Positions 12,301 to 25,341 of a stretch of 64,000 bases of DNA are shown one piece after another. Position 1 is the first letter of the stretch. Each line of letters opens with the position of its first letter. The notes under the pieces are model-generated. The model made no database searches and had not been told where the DNA came from. It worked only from the letters and a program-made list of their open reading frames with translations. The stretch is from Litomosoides sigmodontis (Eukaryota; Nematoda; Chromadorea; Rhabditida; Onchocercidae), in the NCBI GenBank assembly GCA_963070105.1, contig OY718803.1, positions 8,599,823 through 8,663,822 on the forward strand, given 5' to 3'. The translations under genes were made by a program, and so were the position numbers.

Positions 12301-13517
12301 GGAAGTACCTCATTTAACTACAAAGTCACAAATTGAAAGTAAACAGGTAAGCTATGTTTTTGCTAAACCTAAAGCAGCTCTTCCCTACTTCAGGTTTAGA
12401 AAAAAACTTCATTTTTCCAAAATATTTCTTTCAAAAAATGACTTGCCACTTCTGTGTAGTCGAACAAGCGGAGTAGGCGTTCATACTTTGTAGGAAGTGG
12501 AAGTGTATCATTTGAAATCAATTCTGTGCTGCTTTTGATGCTTTCAACCAATTTTACAGCGCTTGGTAAAACACTAAAACTTGAATTAATAAAAGGACAA
12601 AAATATTGCATACGAAATTTTATAGATAACAGTGTGAAAAATATTGAGAAGTTTTGGAAAATGTACCGGAGTTTATTTGAAAACAAAATATGGTAAACGG
12701 AGTAAGAGCATAATAATGGACGGCAATGGTTTTATTACCGTAAGATAAAAAGCAAGTTTTATAAAGTAATTAAACTGACATTCCACAAAGAATAAAATTA
12801 ACCTCAGATCAGCAGTACCAGCCTTGTTGGTCTCAGTTTCAGCAGACATCGCAGAGACTTCTGCCTTATACGTTACTGGTAAAACCCATTCTTCATTGCC
12901 ATTCTTATCTTCCTTCTCAGATGTTTGTGGTGATTTTAAACGAGCCATTTTCTTAGGTGATTCCAACGTATGTTTAGTAGTTTTTTCCTTCAAAAAAAAC
13001 CACTCGTAGAAGAACCAATATTATCGGAAATAACATAAAATGGTCACTCTGTGTAAGAGTGCAGCAGGCTGTGCATTCCAGAGCTGTCATGAATATGAAA
13101 AAAAGCAAGAAATGTTCTAACCAAAAATAAATGATCTAAAAAGTAGTCGATATAGCTAACTAATGCGATAATGAACGCTTTGTTGGCTAATACCATTCTT
13201 TCGGACTACCTGAACTTTCATATTCCTCTTTTATTGCCGTCTACAATGAAGTAAACCAGTTGGCACCTGGTAATCAAATAATTTGATTTTGAACAATATC
13301 ACATCTTATTCGGAAAGGAAATTTATGTTCATAATCCACTAACCTCATCATTTTCTGTGAATACCTTAAGACGTTTGAATTTCTTGTCTGGATCACGATG
13401 AACGGTCCGGAAGTATTCAATTACTTTTGTTTGTCCACTTGAAGCTGCTGCTGAAGTTTGATGATCAGCTTCTGTCATCTTACAACGAATCTTTATTCGT
13501 CCTTTTTTGGCTGACAT
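9338..13517 (-). CDS. cdt-1: DNA replication licensing factor Cdt1
   Basis: Twelve exons (13344-13517, 12803-12987, 12408-12573, 12040-12119, 11775-11923, 11332-11642, 11063-11132, 10691-10875, 10464-10592, 10255-10421, 9674-9759, 9338-9492) keep phase throughout and give 618 residues. Cdt1 loads the MCM2-7 helicase at origins with ORC and CDC6 and is blocked by geminin. Seen: a PIP-box-like QTKVIEYF at 29-36; SP sites in exon 2; the geminin-binding winged-helix region (LPTKYERLLRLFDYTEV and SIYPESYNI); the RYHPDFDLD segment matching the RWHPRFNVD segment of human Cdt1; a basic segment with KIRAKERERKRREMM; and the C-terminal MCM-binding winged helix ending PTYFKVVEVRGEKYVHL. An insert of 14-residue repeats, each with SPVK, interrupts the middle region. 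The start was set at ATG 13517, downstream of an acceptor-like site near 13549 that could take a spliced leader. The best-supported novel gene model on this strand. Confidence 0.9.
11450..11617. repeat. Four tandem imperfect 42-bp repeats inside cdt-1
   Basis: Units run 11450-11491, 11492-11533, 11534-11575 and 11576-11617. They stay in frame because 42 is a multiple of three. On the minus (coding) strand each unit encodes a 14-residue repeat built around SPVK. The plus strand is also open across the repeats. Confidence 0.93.
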
Positions 13518-15684
13518 TCTTGAAAGAACCAAAGAATTTCCCAAATTGCTACAAAAATATTTAAATAGATCATGTAAAAGTACATAAAGCACCGCTTCGT
13601 GTAAACATTTCAAAACCCATACTGCTAAAAACTAAAAGAAAAAAAGCACACACACACACATCGATGATGCAAATTTTCATACAAATAAACAAAACATACA
13701 GAAACAATAAGTCACTGTAACAATTTCAACGAGAAAAACACAACGTCTCATACTTTCGATTAATAACAGAATAGAGCGAAAAATTAGAAGATTCCTGGAT
13801 TCAGCGGAAATATCCTTGAAACGCCGTTCTCCTCATAAACGAATTTAAAAGTTAACTAAAAGCTATCATCCAATTCTCTCTTTCACAATGAAAACTCCCA
13901 CCACATCTCATCGCTCCTTTCCGCGCAAATGTCCCATTCAAATTGCTCAACAATCAATACTCACAACGGTCTCGCAACGACGCATTACCGTAGCAGACCG
14001 TTGAGAGTAAATGTCTCATCGACATGGGAGAGAGAGGTTGTTCTTTTACAGCAGCACTTATGGAGGTTAGGAAGAGAAGATCACAAATCAGATGGTGAGA
14101 AAGGGAGAGGGAAAGAGAAAGAGCGAGAGAGCGTGCGTTGCTAGAACAAAGCGTACAGATATGGTTATTAATGGTCGTATGAATCGGATGGATGGACACT
14201 TCCACTACACTTACTTGCTCGGAATGCATCCGGAAGGAATGCATCCGGAAGGAATTGCTCGGAAGGAATGCATCCGTTATCGAGCTCTATCACGAACTCA
14301 TTGGTGATTAGCATCATCGTTTAGGTCATTTGCAGGTCACTCTATCTTACACCTTACATTTGTTGTCATTTGGAAGTTGCTTGCTTGCCCTTTTCGGAAT
14401 GCGTAACACACATGTACTTCAATCACATTTCTTTCTATTGCATTCCAGCCAGCAAAGAGAGAGTAAACAATCGGAATTCATGTGTTGTGCATTTTCTTAA
14501 ACAGGAAGAGTAACGATGAGTAACGACGTATTTCAAAATAAAGGTCTCAGTTCAGGTCAAAAGCTAAAATCCTAAATATCATTTACGCTTATCTTATGCT
14601 TATCCACCAAGGTTTGCAGCAAACGATTATCACCCATCACTGTGATGACCCAGATCTGTAGCCTACTTCAGTTACACCTTTTCTTCCTCAATTCATCGTC
14701 CACACAAGAGCCGCACCGATACCAGCACCAACGACCACCTATGCTGTCCACATACAATAAATCTTTGTCAATTTTATTTCAAATAGCATAGATTTTATAT
14801 AAACAAAAAAAAAGGTAGATAATCTTCGTATGCCAACACTAGCATCCGTGCAGACACCACGTGTTTTCATTTAGTGCGTTTACAGCGAATGAAGCATAGA
14901 AACTCGCTCAACAAACGCAGAAGAATCCTCTGTAAAGTAAGACATGAGGGTTAGGCATGTTTGTTCAACGAATAATTCAAATTTAATAGCAGATTGTTAC
15001 CGCAAATTTCATAACCAAGTTTTCAAAAAAGATGAAATCGCGATTTAGATCGCATTTAATTTCATGGGGCCTACTACTAAAAAATAGCATCGAATAACAA
15101 TTATTCATGCCTTCACTGAAATAAATTGGATCTAAAGTAATTTTCAAATCTTAATCTTCTTCGGCAAACACATGCCTTTTAGGATGGTGATCTGTCCTTT
15201 TCATAACATCAAGAATGCTAACAGTGAACAAACAAAACATGGATACATGACATATAAACAGTAAGCTGTCATCACTGAATTATAATAAAAACTGATTTAA
15301 ATAAATTGGATCTAAATAATGGAAAGTGAGAATGAGCTTTTAGACATGGATAGAGCAAAAGTAAGGAAGTAACAGAAAAAACATGTTGCCAACGGAGTTT
15401 TCTTTGGGCAAATGTTACTACTGAAATTTTCTTTAGTTTTACACTTCAAAGAAGCAGCTATTATTAAATTTCGAAACAAAACATGTTAATCCAAATAGAA
15501 TAGCTTTGCTTAATCTTCCATACATTTCTACAAAAAGCCCCCTACCATGCATTTCTACAAAGAGTGTTCTCTTCCCTTGGTTTTATATGATTCTGAAAAT
15601 TATGGATTTCAAGAAATCTGGGAATATGGTTATTTACCATTTCATCGTTGTCATGTGCTTGTTATTATTTTCATCCCCCTCTTA
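13518..15684. other. Intergenic stretch with a short tandem repeat
   Basis: Separates cdt-1 from the unknown low-complexity gene further up on the same strand. Apart from a purine-rich run near 14095-14130 and 15-bp repeats at 14221-14275 I see no feature; small open frames here lack family resemblance. Confidence 0.5.
14221..14275. repeat. 15-bp tandem repeat with GGAATGCATCC core
   Basis: Two exact units (GGAATGCATCCGGAA) are followed by a diverged unit and a fourth partial copy. The core carries the palindrome ATGCAT. Confidence 0.85.
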
Positions 15685-18600
15685 CTACACAAACAAAAGG
15701 AGGACTAATTGAGATGAGAGACCCGTAATAATTTCATCCCTTAATTTTTCAACCTTTTCCTTTTCCTCCTCTTCTGCTGGACTGTCGAATTTCGCGTTCA
15801 ACGTTCGATGTGTCACAATATTTGTACTGTAATTCACAGGAATTGATGTACAACCGCTAGCAACACTATCTACGTTATTAGCAGATTCACATGTAGACAG
15901 AGTGGGAAATGTGCTAGTAGGTATCTGATGTAACAGTGATGATGATGATGATGGAGATGGAGACGGCTTATTGATATGGCTGTTACTACCATCACTTGTT
16001 ACACTGTTCGTAATGGCACGATGAATATTTGTATCACATACTGTTTCGTAAAGCACCGGAACATAAACCACGGGACGCGCGTCAAATTTCGAGTGGTTTT
16101 CACTAAATTCTTTCATTGAAAGCCATCGCAAATGTGGCGAAAAACAACCATCTTCATGTTGTCGACAATCTGTCAGCAAACTATCATTGCTTCGAACCTG
16201 TTCGGTGCACTTCCGACCACGACATTTATTTCCTCCAACAGTAATCGTTCCTCCACCAGCGGCTGGTCGCTCAATACCTGTTACCGTATTAAGCCTACTA
16301 CGCCCGTAAGTAGCCTGAGTAACTCGAGCTCGACACGATAATGAGGAACATGTAAAAGACGCACGCATATCGAATGGATTGCAATTTGGCGGTGCTCGAA
16401 TCCATCTCTCATTCTCCTCCTTTGGTACCAAACGCTCCTGAAATTGAAGAGGTTCACAGATAATTGTTTCGTATTTTCTGAATTTGTTACAAGCTACCAT
16501 GTCCGTTTGAATAGCCTGTCTTTTATATGAAGTGGGAGTGCTTAATCATTGACTTGACCCACCGCAGATTTAAAAATCTCTGACTCATCTGTTACTCTTG
16601 CCTTCCACCATCTTTTCCTCTCAACTTTTCCGACGGCTAAGGTCTGAGATCTCGTCAGCAGTTCTCTCTCGCTTGTGAAGCGATGGTGAACTGCAATGAT
16701 TTTTGGAAATTTTTGTTTACAAGAGAAATTTCCAGCACGAAAAACTAATGTTCATTAACGCAGGAAACAGCGTACAGTCAGTCACACGTCCAGCCCTGTC
16801 TGATATTCAAAGTATCTTGTTATCAGCTGGATTTACGCCTACTCTTTGCTTCGCCATACTAATATATAATTAAGAACGGATAGGGGAAAAAACTCCGACT
16901 AGAGAGGTTGGGGAAGGCGAGTGATTAATTTAATGACTAATACCACAGTACTCAAAAGCAACAACGAAACAGGAATTGCAACCGGCCATTTGTAAATAAC
17001 TGTCTTCCCTCTAAAAGATATTTCATTTTTTAAAATCAAACAGTTATCTAAGAAACCAGAAATTCACATTATCCATCCGAAGAAAGAAACATTTAAAAAC
17101 AACTTACTGGGACACATGAATGATTTTCGAACAAAGGTAACATAAAAAACGAAATATAACGCTCATTATTACATTTTGATTCAGTGCAATGAAATGCTGC
17201 AAATAAGTGCCTGAAGAATCCCGCCTGCTCTTTAATCATCATCATCCTATCTGCAGATGTTGGTCTTCAGTATGTGAAATGCTTATAACAGAATGGGAAA
17301 AATGTAAAGCAATTTTTTGTATCTCAAAATAGATTGTTTTTCTCTAATAATAAACAAGCGACCGTACTCTCGGGGGAAAATGCCATGCAGAAACTGTACA
17401 TACTGTCGTGGAAAACAGTGTGATACCAGGAAAAAGGTAGATTCCTTTTTCCGTTTTAACGAATTCCAGAACTATGTTATATGCATGTTCATAATGTTAT
17501 CTTTGAACTGGCACAATTCGATGAAAAATATACTTCTTAGTATTCCACAAGAGATCCTTAACATGCGTTACGTGTGGCTCTCTGAACTGCAGTTAAAAAT
17601 AACGCCTGGTAACACAATGAGTTCAGCCTATTTTTCCTTATGTCATAGATTCAATGTTGTCTAATTTCGTTGTCCTGGAAAATCAAAAATCCACTCATCA
17701 TCCAGATGTATTCAAATTCTATCAACATTGAGAGTGAGTCACCAAGTTAGCGGTGAATTATATATATATATATATATATATATTCTTTAATGAAGCAATT
17801 TTTTTTCAACTTCACCAACATATCACAGATGAAAGAACAAATGAAAAATGTAGGAAAAATACGGAAAAACATGAGGAAAGATGACTAAAAGCCGCTATTT
17901 TTATAAAAGAATCACTTATTTTTTCCTTCTTCTAATTTTTCTGACGAAATGTCTGGACGCTTTTTTTTTATTACAGGAAAAAATTTTTAGACCGTCTATA
18001 AATCACCATACGCAAAAATGATTTAAATGTTGCTCTACTTTTAATATCCATCCCACTCCCTTTGGCAGAACTTTATTAAAAAAGTTCTGTCAAGTACAAT
18101 CTAACTGCCTAAAAAGAAACGCCTTGACTGTTGACATGCTGATTTTTTCCAAGAAATCCACAACAAATAAGTTATAGTCTAAGATGAATACTGAACGAAA
18201 TTGATGAAATTATTTTTGATATAGATTTCAATGAGTGTGTGATGGTACGAGGTGCAAATGGGAACATATAAAGAAAAAAGCAGACATAACATTACTGCCT
18301 TCAGTTGCTGCTATCACACCAGTACCGAATGATGTTTATAATTTGGTGAATCGATTCAGCTATAAAATTTGTCGGCATTTTCCGCGATCTGTCCGTAAAA
18401 TATAAAAAATTTCCGCTAGGATAAAAAAATTTATTCATATAAATCTCTCTTCCATGTCCCCTAAGCATAATGAATTTTTGTGCACTCCATTCAACACAAT
18501 TGTTATTCATGAAAGATATCAGCGAAATTCAATCCTTGCTTTATCAAAGAATTTGAAAACTATTTTCTTTCTTGGGGAAAAAATTTAACAAATAAATTTT

Positions 18601-20741
18601 TCCACTTTTCAGCTTCACTACATAGAGTGATAGAAGAATATTACTATGCTTCTTCCTAACCTGTTTAGATGAGAAATAAATATTTGTACATTTCAAATCT
18701 GAAAATAAGAAATAAAACATGGGAAAGGACATTGATTTTCTTAAAAGGACAAACGACGATGTTCATGGACTTATCAAGTTCACGCAGAATTACTGAAGAC
18801 ACGAAAAGCTAAGACAGGCTCATTCTTTAATACTGAAGACCTGCCCAAGGTATACAGATTTTTTTGTATTCGAACCCATCTTTGGCATCCTCGAAGATCA
18901 ACTTAAGAATTGTCATGAAAAAATTACCATACCATGCCCAAACAGCCGTTTTCACCATCGGCCAAGTGAACAGCCGCTGGATAAGTGCTTTGTTGGAAAA
19001 GGCCGCAGGATGTTGAAGAGGTTGCTGGTTTCTGCTTTTGTAAATGGTGCAGATATACACCACCACCATGCAAATCAGATGAATCATTGTACTGATAATG
19101 TAGTGCTGTTGTTACAGGAAATTTCACGAACTGTAGTTCATTTTGCACGCCACCAATACCGTACCAAGATTTGGAAATGCTAGGATTTGAAAGTACCGTA
19201 GTAGCCGAAAGTGAAGCATTCGCCTGTACTGATGATAATGCAGGTGCCACAACTGACATAGTAGTAGTAGCGGGATGGGAATCCGTCTGAACCGCTTTCT
19301 GCTGAGAATTCTGTCGTAAAGGGAATGAAATGACAGATGACAAATCACTGTTGCCAGCAGTAGTACTGCTGCTGGTGCTAGTCAGAATCCGAGTTGCTGC
19401 ACATCCCGCTCCACTACTTACACTTAGTCGATTGACAAAAGAACTCAGCTTTGCCCTATAATAAGTAAGTAGATCAGAATTCATTAATAAAGGGAAAGAA
19501 ATAATTGCACGAAAATACTGGTTTTTAATCTGTCAACTATTTTTGATATTCAACAATTTCTGAGTGCAGAGAGTAAAATGTATCCAACAAAAATAGACTA
19601 AGAAAATATGCTATGATAGAAGAAGGAACGCATAGTTCGATAATTCTTCAAAACATATCCAGGATGGTTCTCAGCATCTTTACTATTTGAATCATGCGCA
19701 AGTCCAAAATCAACTGTCTTCCTGCGCAAGACCAAATTACTCTCCGCAATCAGCATCCATCGCTTTAGAAGTTATTTCGAGTAATTGAGGTGTTTTAAAG
19801 GAATTAACTACCAGCTACTATCTCTCTTTTCCTAAAGCCTGTGAAACAATAGGCATATGCCTACTTCCTTCATTCTTCGTTTACATCAATAGATGTGAAT
19901 GGAAGCATTCCCCTCACTGATTTTAGGATCGTTCAGAAGGCAGCCTATGTCTCTAAGAAGGACTTCGTTTCGATGACCGCTAGAATTCAAGCCACCGATA
20001 CAAGTCATCGAAATAAAGCCCCTCCAAAAGTGAGAGGTCAACTTCATTAAAATGAAAGAACAGTGGCAGCGTGATACTTGCTTTACACCTGCAAGTCTCA
20101 GCATAAGGGATAATCGACGAAACGACTAACCTCACAATAGTAAAAATCGAATTGCGTTGTCGCTGTGACAATCTTTCCAGTTTTTGCTTACCAAATGGAG
20201 GTGTGGGACTGCAATCCTCGTTCCTGACCTCACCCGTAGTCCCTTTCTTCGAACCGATAAAGGAAATCTCCTTTGGATGGTGGGGTTGTCGCTGTTGAAC
20301 ACGTGCGGTTGTTTGGTGGTGTTGTTGCTGTTCGTGTGCGTGCACGTCGAGTGGATTGTAGCGGTCAGGGCAGCAGGCTGCAGCCTGCGGCTCATCCAGT
20401 CTGCTCCGTCGCCTTCCTCCTCTAACTGCTCGATCAGCTTCCCTGTCTTTCTTGCTTGTTGATACGTCGATATGACCTTTACTACGTGGCGTCTGTCCCC
20501 TCCACGAACCACCTCTATATCCCCTCAAATGTACAACATATTTTGTTACATAAAACGTTCTGTTACATAATTCTTGCACTGAACTTGCACACCTAGGCAA
20601 AAGGAAGAAGAGCACTCGCCCCGTGTAACTACGCTGCATACGTGCATGGAAACTTGTTACGTGCACGAAAGAGTGAACACCGCACGCATGAGTGCAACAA
20701 CCACTGGAAGGCAATATGATCCGCAATGCAAGAAGTAACAT
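15685..20741 (-). CDS. Unrecognised low-complexity protein, multi-exon
   Basis: Three large open exons join in phase: one ending at 20131 (5' limit uncertain, somewhere up to 20741), 18933-19455, and 15685-16515 with a TAG stop. The first ends in the donor GAG|GTTAGT in phase 2 and the second begins phase 2 after TTATTATAG. The first exon is rich in Arg, Gln and His (a run near 20310-20360); the second is rich in Ser, Thr and Ala; the third starts with a more ordered region (KFRKYETIICEPLQFQERLV, then WIRAPPNCNPFDMRA), continues with a Ser run encoded by a GAT-type microsatellite, and ends in a Glu/Lys-rich stretch. I do not recognise a family, membrane segment or signal peptide. Further exons may exist. 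The first exon lies in an unusually GC-rich stretch, so it might instead be leader sequence with the start further down. Confidence 0.5.
17758..17783. repeat. (TA)n microsatellite
   Basis: Uninterrupted TA run within an intron of the low-complexity gene. Confidence 0.95.
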
Positions 20742-21948
20742 CGGCTCCCGCCTAACTCTCCCCTCTCCTCCCCCCCCCCCTTTCCCCCAGATGGAAGGAG
20801 CAACAGCCTCAAAAGACGCCGTCTTCCATCGTCTGGCTGCTCAATTCAAATTTCCCCACCCTATGTCTCTGCCAAGTGAATGCTACCCTGCCCGTCAGGT
20901 GGTATGGTATGTTGTCTTCCTCTCACTCTCTCTATCCCTTTGTCTAGTTTAAGAACGTCCTGCTCTTACAAATGGAGAGATTGAGTGCCTGTCGTCTGCC
21001 TCTCCTTTTTTCCCCCACCTGCCCAAGTGTTTTCTTTGTCTAGACTAGACCAAAATTATGAATACACGTTATGTCATTCTACCCCTCACTTATTCCCTGC
21101 GAAATCTCATCACTCCGACTCACTTGCACGCTCTCTTGCATCTCCCACTCTCCTTGCACCCAAACAAGTAATGACAACGATCATTGTAATCAACAACTGT
21201 TTCATCCTTTTTTTTTTTCTCTGCACAAGCATGCATCATGCATGAAGCTAGCTAGCCAACGCATTTCGCCAACTCAGATCAATCCGTTTGAGAAGATGGA
21301 CGGACGGATGCACGGGCGGGCGGTTCAGATGAGCAACGATGGATGGATGAGAGGAGGAGGACCTACGCGGTGGTGCCTTCGTGAGTATAGTTAACTTCAC
21401 TCAACAAACACCCGTACGTGAACGTCTCGCTAAGTGGCTGCTGACCCGTCCGTGGACCGCCTATATAACCTGAGTGAACAAAGTTGCAGTACGACGCATT
21501 TTGCAATAACAGACCGTACCTGTCATTAAATAGAGCCAGTTTTCAGTTACTTCCACGGTGTTTTCAACAATCAGCAGCACCTCTCTTCCACTCCCATCAA
21601 AGAGAGGAACGACATTGTCTGGCCAATTCCAGCCATTCCATAATTTGAACATTTCAAAATTCAATCCCATCTTTCCTCTCTAAAAAATTGTTATATGTCA
21701 TGTACACGTACGTGTGAAGTGAGTGACACGTCTCGATGTCACACAGGATAGTGATCTGGATTATCCTGTGATTATGATAGCTCTTATTTCATGGAGAAAA
21801 CATGTGAGTAGGTGTGAAAGCCGTACCAGGTTGTGAATCATGAAGTGATTCTCGATAGGAACAATGAACGATTAGTGTCTGAAATGATTAAAATGATCAT
21901 GTCGCATAACAATCTTCTGCTTACTGCAACAGCCAACTTCTAAATCTG

Positions 21949-21983
21949 AGAGGAGAGAGAGAGAGAGAGAGAGGGAGAGAGAG
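21949..21983. repeat. (GA)n microsatellite
   Basis: GA-rich run with one GGG interruption. Confidence 0.95.
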
Positions 21984-22280
21984 GTGCTGGTGAAAAAGTG
22001 AATAATAAATTTCTTATTTTGGATAGCTTTCTCTGTTTCCCTCCTCCTTTCGTCTCTAACTCAGTCACTCCCTCTCTCACTTATCTCCTTCTCCTCCTAA
22101 ACATCAGCGTTGCCTTCAGATTGCAACAGAAATGAAAAAAAAAGCGGCGAAGAAGAGAAATCTCAACAGACACGCTGTATGGAATGATTACTCGCTATGG
22201 GAGTAGGAAATAGCCAACATCTCCAATTATATTCTGTCACAGATATTACTCAGTGAACAATTGTATCTTGCATTTGTGCT

Positions 22281-22282
22281 CT

Positions 22283-22318
<36 letters not shown>

Positions 22319-22321
22319 TCT
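22281..22321. repeat. (CT)n microsatellite
   Basis: CT run with CCC interruptions at both ends, complementary in sequence to the GA run about 300 bp upstream. Confidence 0.95.
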
Positions 22322-25300
22322 ATTTGCAAATCTGTTAAAAAATGTCACTAAATGGTGAAACAACCGTTCCATTCCATCCTAAAGGTAATAATGCTAGATG
22401 AGATAATAATGCTATTTATTGAAATGAAAAATGGCCTTGAAATCGTATATTAAATTCATTTAAATCAAACATGTATCAACAAAACAATTTCTATGATTGA
22501 TTGAATCATTAAATATTTCTAGCTGTATTTTTTATTATGTAAAATTGCTACGAACCCATTTTGCTTCGTAAATGTATGTTCTTTGAAATTCCGAATTGGA
22601 AAAAAAAAAGAAACTGCTGCACAAATAAATTTAGAATTCACTCAGCTCTTCAATAATGATATTTCACTTCGTTCAGTTTCCTCACAATGTTGTTATTTTG
22701 AGTGCAATCATACGTTGAAATTTAGAGCATTTTATGGCATTTCCACAAAATGTTACTGTATAAATGTGACTAAACTAGGTTTTATGAAAAGAATGTGCGA
22801 AAAAAAAGTGTGCTAGCACTAAGATAATGAATAAATGATATTGCAGAAGGAAAACAGTATGATTTCTATTACAGTGCGAATCAATGATTCAAAAATAAAA
22901 TTTCCTTCAAATCCTCTAAAAAGGATATTTGAAGAAGCGTTAAGCCTGAATGGGATAGGCATAGGACAAGTTCAATACTAAAACTTCTTCCTGCTAAGCG
23001 ATCTTACAGTATTCGCTACACACCGATATGCCTCCGTCAAATATATTCGTTTTTTAGCTTATTTTTAAAAAGAAGTACGAAAGTGGATTGTTATTTGGAA
23101 TTTTGCAAAATTAACAACCCATTTTCATAATTTGTTGCAAACTACTTTTCGGCATTTTCTCAATTTTACAACATCAAAATGTCAAAAACCACTAAGTTAT
23201 AGTAATTAATAACTATAATGATGATATTTTAAATTTTGGCACAATCAGTTCAAACTTAAAATGTCCAAGTTAAGGGACAGAAGCAGAATATGCATGAAGA
23301 ATTCACTAATTGCCAAATTTTTTATTCAATATACTACAAGATTCTATTATTTCAATTTTTAAAATTCACTTCTCATTTCAAATGTCAACGTTGTATTTCT
23401 AATGAAGATTAAATTTTTTTAAGTTTTTGAAGTTATTGGTATATTTAACATTAGACAAGTGATACTTAGTTAAAGAGATTTTCCCAAATTTGCAGTAAGA
23501 CGAACTTCTAATCTCCCTTAAAACTTATTAAATGCAAATTGAGATTTGAAATGTTCATGTAAACTTTTATTTTTCATTGGTAAAGTGCGAATAATATCAG
23601 TTTTATATTTAAATTTCGTTGTTGTATAGAATTTACATAGAAAAATACAAAAATAAAAAGTGTAGTAACAACATTTGCTTGCGCCTAAAAATAAAATTTT
23701 AATAACTATCTTTGTTCTAATAAAAGTTTAATATCTTTTTGCTGATTTTCTATAAAAAAAACAGCAGCAGATCATCCGTCAATACATAATACAGACGAAT
23801 CATACAGACATTGATGATCACTTTAGCACTTTGCGAAAAAGCGCTTTTCCAATGTGTTGATAAGAACTCTTCCTCTTCCTCTTCACGAGACAATCACTCA
23901 GCTTGAAACTTACAACTACGAACTACTGTATTTTTTTCCCATAAAACTTTTGCAATTTAGACTGAGAAACTTTTTGAAAAAAGTTAAAATTAGCAAAATT
24001 ATTTTACAAAAGTAAATCATGTAAGGTATTTTGCCATAATTGCATTCTTCAACAGAATGAATGAGAAATTAATCTAACCGGCCGATATCAAATAGAAAAA
24101 TTTTTGATCTGATTCTAATCACCATTAACTTATACCGTCCATTAAATATTTCCTAAATTAGATGGAATGTTTTCCAGGAAATAGTTATTTTGGTTTTATT
24201 TAATAAGTGATTTCAAACTGATTAGATACGTTTTACTGAGTGGCATTGAAGATAAATACTATTCATATTAATTTGAATTAAGATACTTCAAATGCACGCC
24301 AACTGCAGCATGATTGTACCTGTTAAGATCACTTCGAATAATGATAAATATCGTTGAGTGTTGGCATCATTTTCCACTCGACAACATCGTTTAAGTGCTA
24401 ATGACATATGATCTATAAATATTCCGATCAATATTTATCGTTGGTTTTCTCAGGAATGGCAGCGCCAGCTGAACCTAGCTTTTCCCCTTCCATTTTTAGT
24501 AGCTAAGCTAAATTTTCGGGGAGAAAAAAGAGAATCGCTTCCTTCATGATTAAGCAGATAAAAAAATTCCTCGTTTAGTTGCTTTTTCAGTCTTACTCTG
24601 AAAGGGCATACAACTAGTTATATTTTTTGATGGAATATTTTCGGAATGAACGATAATTTCTACGCCAGAAAACCAAGGCAAGATTATTGATTGATTCCAA
24701 AACTCTCAGGAACGACTGATTCATCCTTGGACGACCTCACTAGTTAAGTTCACATTTGCGGACCACCATAACCCAAAAGATCGTTTAATGACGCTGAAAG
24801 GAAACAAAAAATGCAAATTACCGGGATCACTGCCACTATTTACATGTTCTGAAGCATTGAAATTTTATGACTTTAATTCTATGCATTCAGTTCACCTCGT
24901 TATAGCCTTCTTCTTTGTTTTCTAGATAATTATACATCCTTACCATAGCATGTACTTGCCTATAATATATATTTTGAAGAAATATCTAGCAACTCATCGT
25001 CTGTGTCTGAATGATAATGAAACAAAAAGTCACCACTACATTTCGCTGATGACACTGAAATCAGTGAATTATCTTCAACATGAAATATTTCTGTATAACA
25101 CATTAATTAAGCTCATGTAAATATTTGTAAATTAAATCCCAACAACATTAAAACATACAACTTGCGAAAATCAAAAGTATAAAACTGTACATGAACAACA
25201 ATTAAGAACTTGAAACAATTAAAGAACGTTGCTCCATTCTACCACATTTCTATCATAAGTGATGAATGCACTACCACATAAGTATTACTTATCGTTAAAT

Positions 25301-25341
25301 TCTGAAGTGGCCAGACAAACATAAAAACACAACAGTAAATG

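Larger units (their letters stand above)
20742..25341. other. Gene-poor stretch, GC- and CT-rich at its left end
   Basis: The first 1.5 kb is less AT-rich than its surroundings, with a C-run near 20770-20783, GGATGGAC-like repeats near 21290-21360, a GA run and a CT run. It probably includes the 5' regulatory region of the low-complexity gene. From about 22.4 to 25.3 kb the DNA is AT-rich with no supportable exon; the right end should hold the 3' UTR of GPN2. Confidence 0.45.

Noticed and set aside
20132..20512. Alternative minus frame and antisense plus frame (20184-20462) in the GC-rich exon
   Set aside because: Only one minus frame reaches the GAG|GTTAGT donor in the phase required by the next exon.
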